From positions 1-9,477 of the forward strand of contig DASUCM010000079.1 of NCBI GenBank assembly GCA_036276035.1: a stretch of 9,477 nt of DNA, written 5' to 3'. The notes under the pieces are model-generated. The model was not told the origin of the DNA and ran no database searches. It worked only from the letters and a program-made list of their open reading frames with translations. Source of the DNA: JACDAF01 sp036276035 (GTDB taxonomy: Bacteria > Chloroflexota > Limnocylindria > P2-11E). Positions 7,884-9,477 of the stretch are shown here, one piece after another. Position numbers and translations under genes: made by a program. The first letter of the stretch is position 1. Each line of letters starts with the position of its first letter.

Positions 7884-8758
7884 GCGAGCACCCTGAGCGC
7901 GCGCGGGTCCACGCGGATCGAGAGCGCGCGCACGCGGGAGACCTCTCCGTCCATCTCCATCGGCAGCGCGTGATCGAGCTCGATGTCGATCTCCCTGCCG
8001 CGGACGCCGTGGATCCGGACGCCGTCGACGTGGGTGCCGCGATACAGCCGCACGAGCGCCGCGACCGCCGCGGGACGGCCGAGGTCGCCCGCGAGCGAGA
8101 CGTCGAACCACCCGTCGTCGAGCTCCGCCTTCGGCGCCGCGCGCATGCCCCCGCCGAAGCGGACGCCGTTGGAGGCGACGACGATGAGATACCGGCCATC
8201 ACGCCGCTCGCCGTCGATGGTCACGCGCATCTCGACGGGACGGAACGAGGCGATCGCCGCGAGCGAGCTCGTCGCGTAGCCGAGGACCGGGCCCACGTAA
8301 TGGCCGAAGCCACGCGCGCGCTCGGCGACGACGCCGCCGATCCCGATGCTCGCGTGGTTCACGAACGCCCTGCCGTTGGCGAGCCCGGCGTCGATCTGGC
8401 GGGGCGTCGCCTGGGCGAGGAAGGCGGCCAGGCGCTTGCGCCGCCGCGGGTAGCCGAGGTTGCGCGCGAAGTCGTTGCCCGTGCCGATCGGGTAGAGCGC
8501 GAGCGTGGCCGACGAGCCGAGCATGCCGTTCGCGATCTCGTTCGCGGTCCCGTCGCCGCCCACCGAGAGGATGACCTTGTAGCCGTCGTCGACGCCGGCG
8601 GCCGCGAGGCGCGCGCACTCACCGGGACCGGGGCTCCGCGCGACATCGACGCGCACGCCCACGGCTGCGAAGGTGGACGCGAGCGTGCCCGCGAGCTTCG
8701 CTCCGGCGCCCCTCCCGGCGACCGGGTTCACGATGGCGAGCCACGGCTCGGCGGCCAT
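7880..8758 (-). CDS. Diacylglycerol/lipid kinase family protein (YegS/BmrU/DgkB type)
   Basis: This 292-residue protein has the layout of the soluble bacterial lipid kinases related to DgkB, YegS and BmrU, which phosphorylate diacylglycerol or related lipids with ATP. The N-terminal catalytic domain shows IVNPVAGRGAG (9-19), the nucleotide-binding motif SVGGDGTANEIANGML (65-80) and PIGTGNDFARNLGYP (90-104). The second domain has FVNHASIGIGG (132-142), an SNGVRFGGGMRAAP stretch (196-209), the family DDGWFDV (214-220) and a terminal EMDGEVSRV segment (268-276). The ATG at 8758 shares one base with the stop of the preceding gene (TGATG) and has a GAGG ribosome-binding site 5 nt upstream. Its TGA overlaps the selA start. 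The true substrate cannot be read from sequence; a role in phospholipid recycling is the usual assumption. The link to selA looks positional only. Confidence 0.93.
   Translation of the reverse strand: MAAEPWLAIVNPVAGRGAGAKLAGTLASTFAAVGVRVDVARSPGPGECARLAAAGVDDGYKVILSVGGDGTANEIANGMLGSSATLALYPIGTGNDFARNLGYPRRRKRLAAFLAQATPRQIDAGLANGRAFVNHASIGIGGVVAERARGFGHYVGPVLGYATSSLAAIASFRPVEMRVTIDGERRDGRYLIVVASNGVRFGGGMRAAPKAELDDGWFDVSLAGDLGRPAAVAALVRLYRGTHVDGVRIHGVRGREIDIELDHALPMEMDGEVSRVRALSIRVDPRALRVLA
7889..7894 (-). promoter_or_regulatory. Candidate ribosome-binding site supporting a CTG start of selA
   Basis: AGGGTG is placed 5 nt before the CTG at 7883, inside the last codons of the lipid kinase gene. 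Its spacing fits initiation at CTG. There is no alternative start codon of the usual kind nearby. Confidence 0.45.
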
Positions 8759-9249
8759 CAGGCCTCGGTCGGCGCGAGCGCCTGCCGGATCGCCTCTTCC
8801 TCCTCGGTGGACAGCTGATGCTTCGAGCGGCCGCCCCGCACCTGCTTCGCGAACACGCGCGTATCGGCACGCCCGTGGAGGCTCGAGACGACGAGCCCGT
8901 TGCCGAGCGCGTCGAGGAGCGCGATCGCGAACGACTGGTCGCCTCCCGTGTCGGTGAAGGGGTTGAAGCGCACGACACCCACCCGCTGCACCGCGCGCTG
9001 CCCGGTGCGCTCGAGGTCGCGCTGCAGCTCGTTCAGCGCGTCGACGCGCTCGCCGAGGCGATCGACCTTCTCGAGGTCGGCCGCGATCGCGTCGAGCCCC
9101 ATGCCCTCGCCGTCGGTGAGCAGGCGCCGCAGGCGGCGCCGCAGCATGGCCTGCGACCGGTAGACGAGCGCGACGGACACCGCGAGCGCGACGACGGCGA
9201 CGAGGAGCGCGATGAGCGCGAGCTCGACCGTGCGCGGGTCCTGGAACAT
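8758..9249 (-). CDS. DUF4446 family membrane-anchored protein
   Basis: This 163-residue protein has one N-terminal membrane helix (about residues 9-30). A basic segment RRRLRRLL (37-44) follows and would sit on the cytoplasmic side. Next comes a predicted coiled coil (about 52-85, rich in Leu, Glu and Arg). The C-terminal globular part has the DUF4446 hallmark VGVVRFNPFTDTGGDQSFAI (90-109), followed by LLDALGNGLVVSSLHGR (111-127) and a lysine/arginine-rich region before SKHQLSTEEEEAI (142-154). The family is widespread in Gram-positive-type and candidate-phylum bacteria. Its function is not established. The ATG at 9249 lacks a Shine-Dalgarno sequence, but a TACTGT box lies 7 nt ahead, which would suit a leaderless transcript. 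It is the first gene of the minus-strand block, so its promoter may drive selA and selB too. Confidence 0.9.
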   Translation of the reverse strand: MFQDPRTVELALIALLVAVVALAVSVALVYRSQAMLRRRLRRLLTDGEGMGLDAIAADLEKVDRLGERVDALNELQRDLERTGQRAVQRVGVVRFNPFTDTGGDQSFAIALLDALGNGLVVSSLHGRADTRVFAKQVRGGRSKHQLSTEEEEAIRQALAPTEA

Positions 9250-9256
9250 GCGAGGG

Positions 9257-9262
9257 ACAGTA
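9257..9262 (-). promoter_or_regulatory. Candidate -10 element for the minus-strand operon (leaderless type)
   Basis: TACTGT matches the TANNNT form of a -10 box and ends 7 nt before the DUF4446 ATG. There is no ribosome-binding site between them. That arrangement is typical of leaderless mRNAs in some high-GC lineages. I see no convincing -35 box at normal spacing, so this rests on one short motif. Confidence 0.4.
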
Positions 9263-9355
9263 GCGTGAGCGTTCCGGGCGTCGCTTCGGCCGGTCGCTCG
9301 TTGCCCGCCACCGCTCGCACGTGCCGTTCGGTCCCGTCCGCCCGCGCCGGTTCGG

Positions 9356-9361
9356 TATGCT
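9356..9361 (+). promoter_or_regulatory. Candidate -10 element for a divergent plus-strand gene
   Basis: TATGCT fits TANNNT and ends 9 nt before the GTG at 9371, again without a Shine-Dalgarno sequence. It would make the 121-nt gap a divergent promoter region. No clear -35 element is seen, and a short motif like this can arise by chance. Confidence 0.3.
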
Positions 9362-9370
9362 TCGACTCCC

Positions 9371-9477
9371 GTGGCACGCCGGAACCGCAGAGCGACACGC
9401 CCCGCGCGCCGTGAGGCCGCGTCCGAGCGTCGCGAGACGCCGATCGAGAGCGGCAGCGCGGCGCAGGAGACGGCGCG
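9371..9477 (+). CDS. Possible start of a divergent hypothetical gene (partial)
   Basis: A GTG-initiated frame stays open for 35 codons to the right window edge. The peptide begins MARRNRRATRPARREA and is rich in Arg, Ala and Glu, with no recognisable domain. Third codon positions are mostly G or C (about 30 of 35), as in the real genes here, though random GC-rich DNA gives similar values. A basic, low-complexity N-terminus of this kind is common in unstructured leaders of many proteins, so no function is offered. An alternative ATG at 9357 in another frame is also open, but gives an even more Arg-rich peptide. Confidence 0.3.
   Translation, partial: MARRNRRATRPARREAASERRETPIESGSAAQETA

Noticed and set aside
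7884..8111. Upstream extension of selA to an ATG at 8111 (520 residues)
   Set aside because: It would overlap the conserved C-terminal part of the lipid kinase by more than 200 nt, and the added residues are Arg/Pro-rich with no similarity to SelA.
4052..9249. UGA stop codons in this block as possible selenocysteine codons
   Set aside because: The UGA stops coincide with overlaps into the next gene or with a normal family C-terminus (RidA, lipid kinase, SelB, DUF4446). Reading through gives no conserved sequence, and no candidate Sec motif such as CxxU was seen.
9250..9370. tRNA (especially tRNA-Sec) in the right intergenic region, suggested by a TTCGACTCCC stretch
   Set aside because: The bases upstream of the T-loop-like string cannot pair with the downstream ones, and no acceptor or anticodon stem can be built on either strand.

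Overview
This is a GC-rich bacterial chromosome segment (about 70% G+C by eye, with G/C dominating third codon positions). It is almost fully packed with genes on the minus strand. Nine minus-strand genes run from position 9249 leftwards off the window edge. At least six junctions overlap or abut (1-nt, 4-nt, 0-nt and 31-nt contacts), and the other two gaps are only 37 and 39 nt, so the block reads as one operon. The only other candidate gene is a short plus-strand start at the extreme right, diverging from the block. I see no rRNA, tRNA, CRISPR array, insertion sequence or prophage signal.

Order in transcription direction (right to left): a DUF4446 membrane-anchored coiled-coil protein (9249-8758); a YegS/BmrU-type diacylglycerol/lipid kinase (8758-7880); selA, L-seryl-tRNA(Sec) selenium transferase (7883-6549); ridA, enamine/imine deaminase (6548-6165); a 59-residue single-helix membrane protein (6168-5989); selB, the selenocysteine-specific elongation factor (6019-4052); pepA, an M17 leucyl aminopeptidase (4055-2595); trmFO, folate/FAD-dependent tRNA(uracil-54) methyltransferase (2557-1214); and the N-terminal 391 residues of a UvrD/PcrA-type SF1 helicase (1174 to beyond position 1).

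The core theme is selenocysteine decoding. SelA makes Sec-tRNA(Sec) and SelB delivers it to UGA codons. The other two genes of the pathway, selD and selC (tRNA-Sec), are not in the window, nor is any gene with an obvious in-frame UGA. TrmFO adds a second tRNA-related function. ridA directly abuts selA, which is chemically suggestive: SelA passes through an aminoacrylyl-tRNA intermediate and RidA removes free 2-aminoacrylate. The remaining genes look like housekeeping functions.

The lineage cannot be fixed from this sequence. DUF4446, TrmFO and a GC-rich SelA/SelB pair fit high-GC, often uncultured phyla such as Chloroflexota-related or Eremiobacterota/Dormibacterota-like groups better than Escherichia-type proteobacteria, but that is a guess. 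Candidate leaderless promoters (TANNNT a few bases before the start codon) at the right end would fit such lineages.

Most of the window is ordinary. The points worth a second look are the selA-ridA junction, the probable CTG start of selA, the small membrane ORF whose DUF4149-like sequence seems to continue in the selB reading frame, the short N-terminal extension of SelB, and the two possible leaderless divergent promoters.
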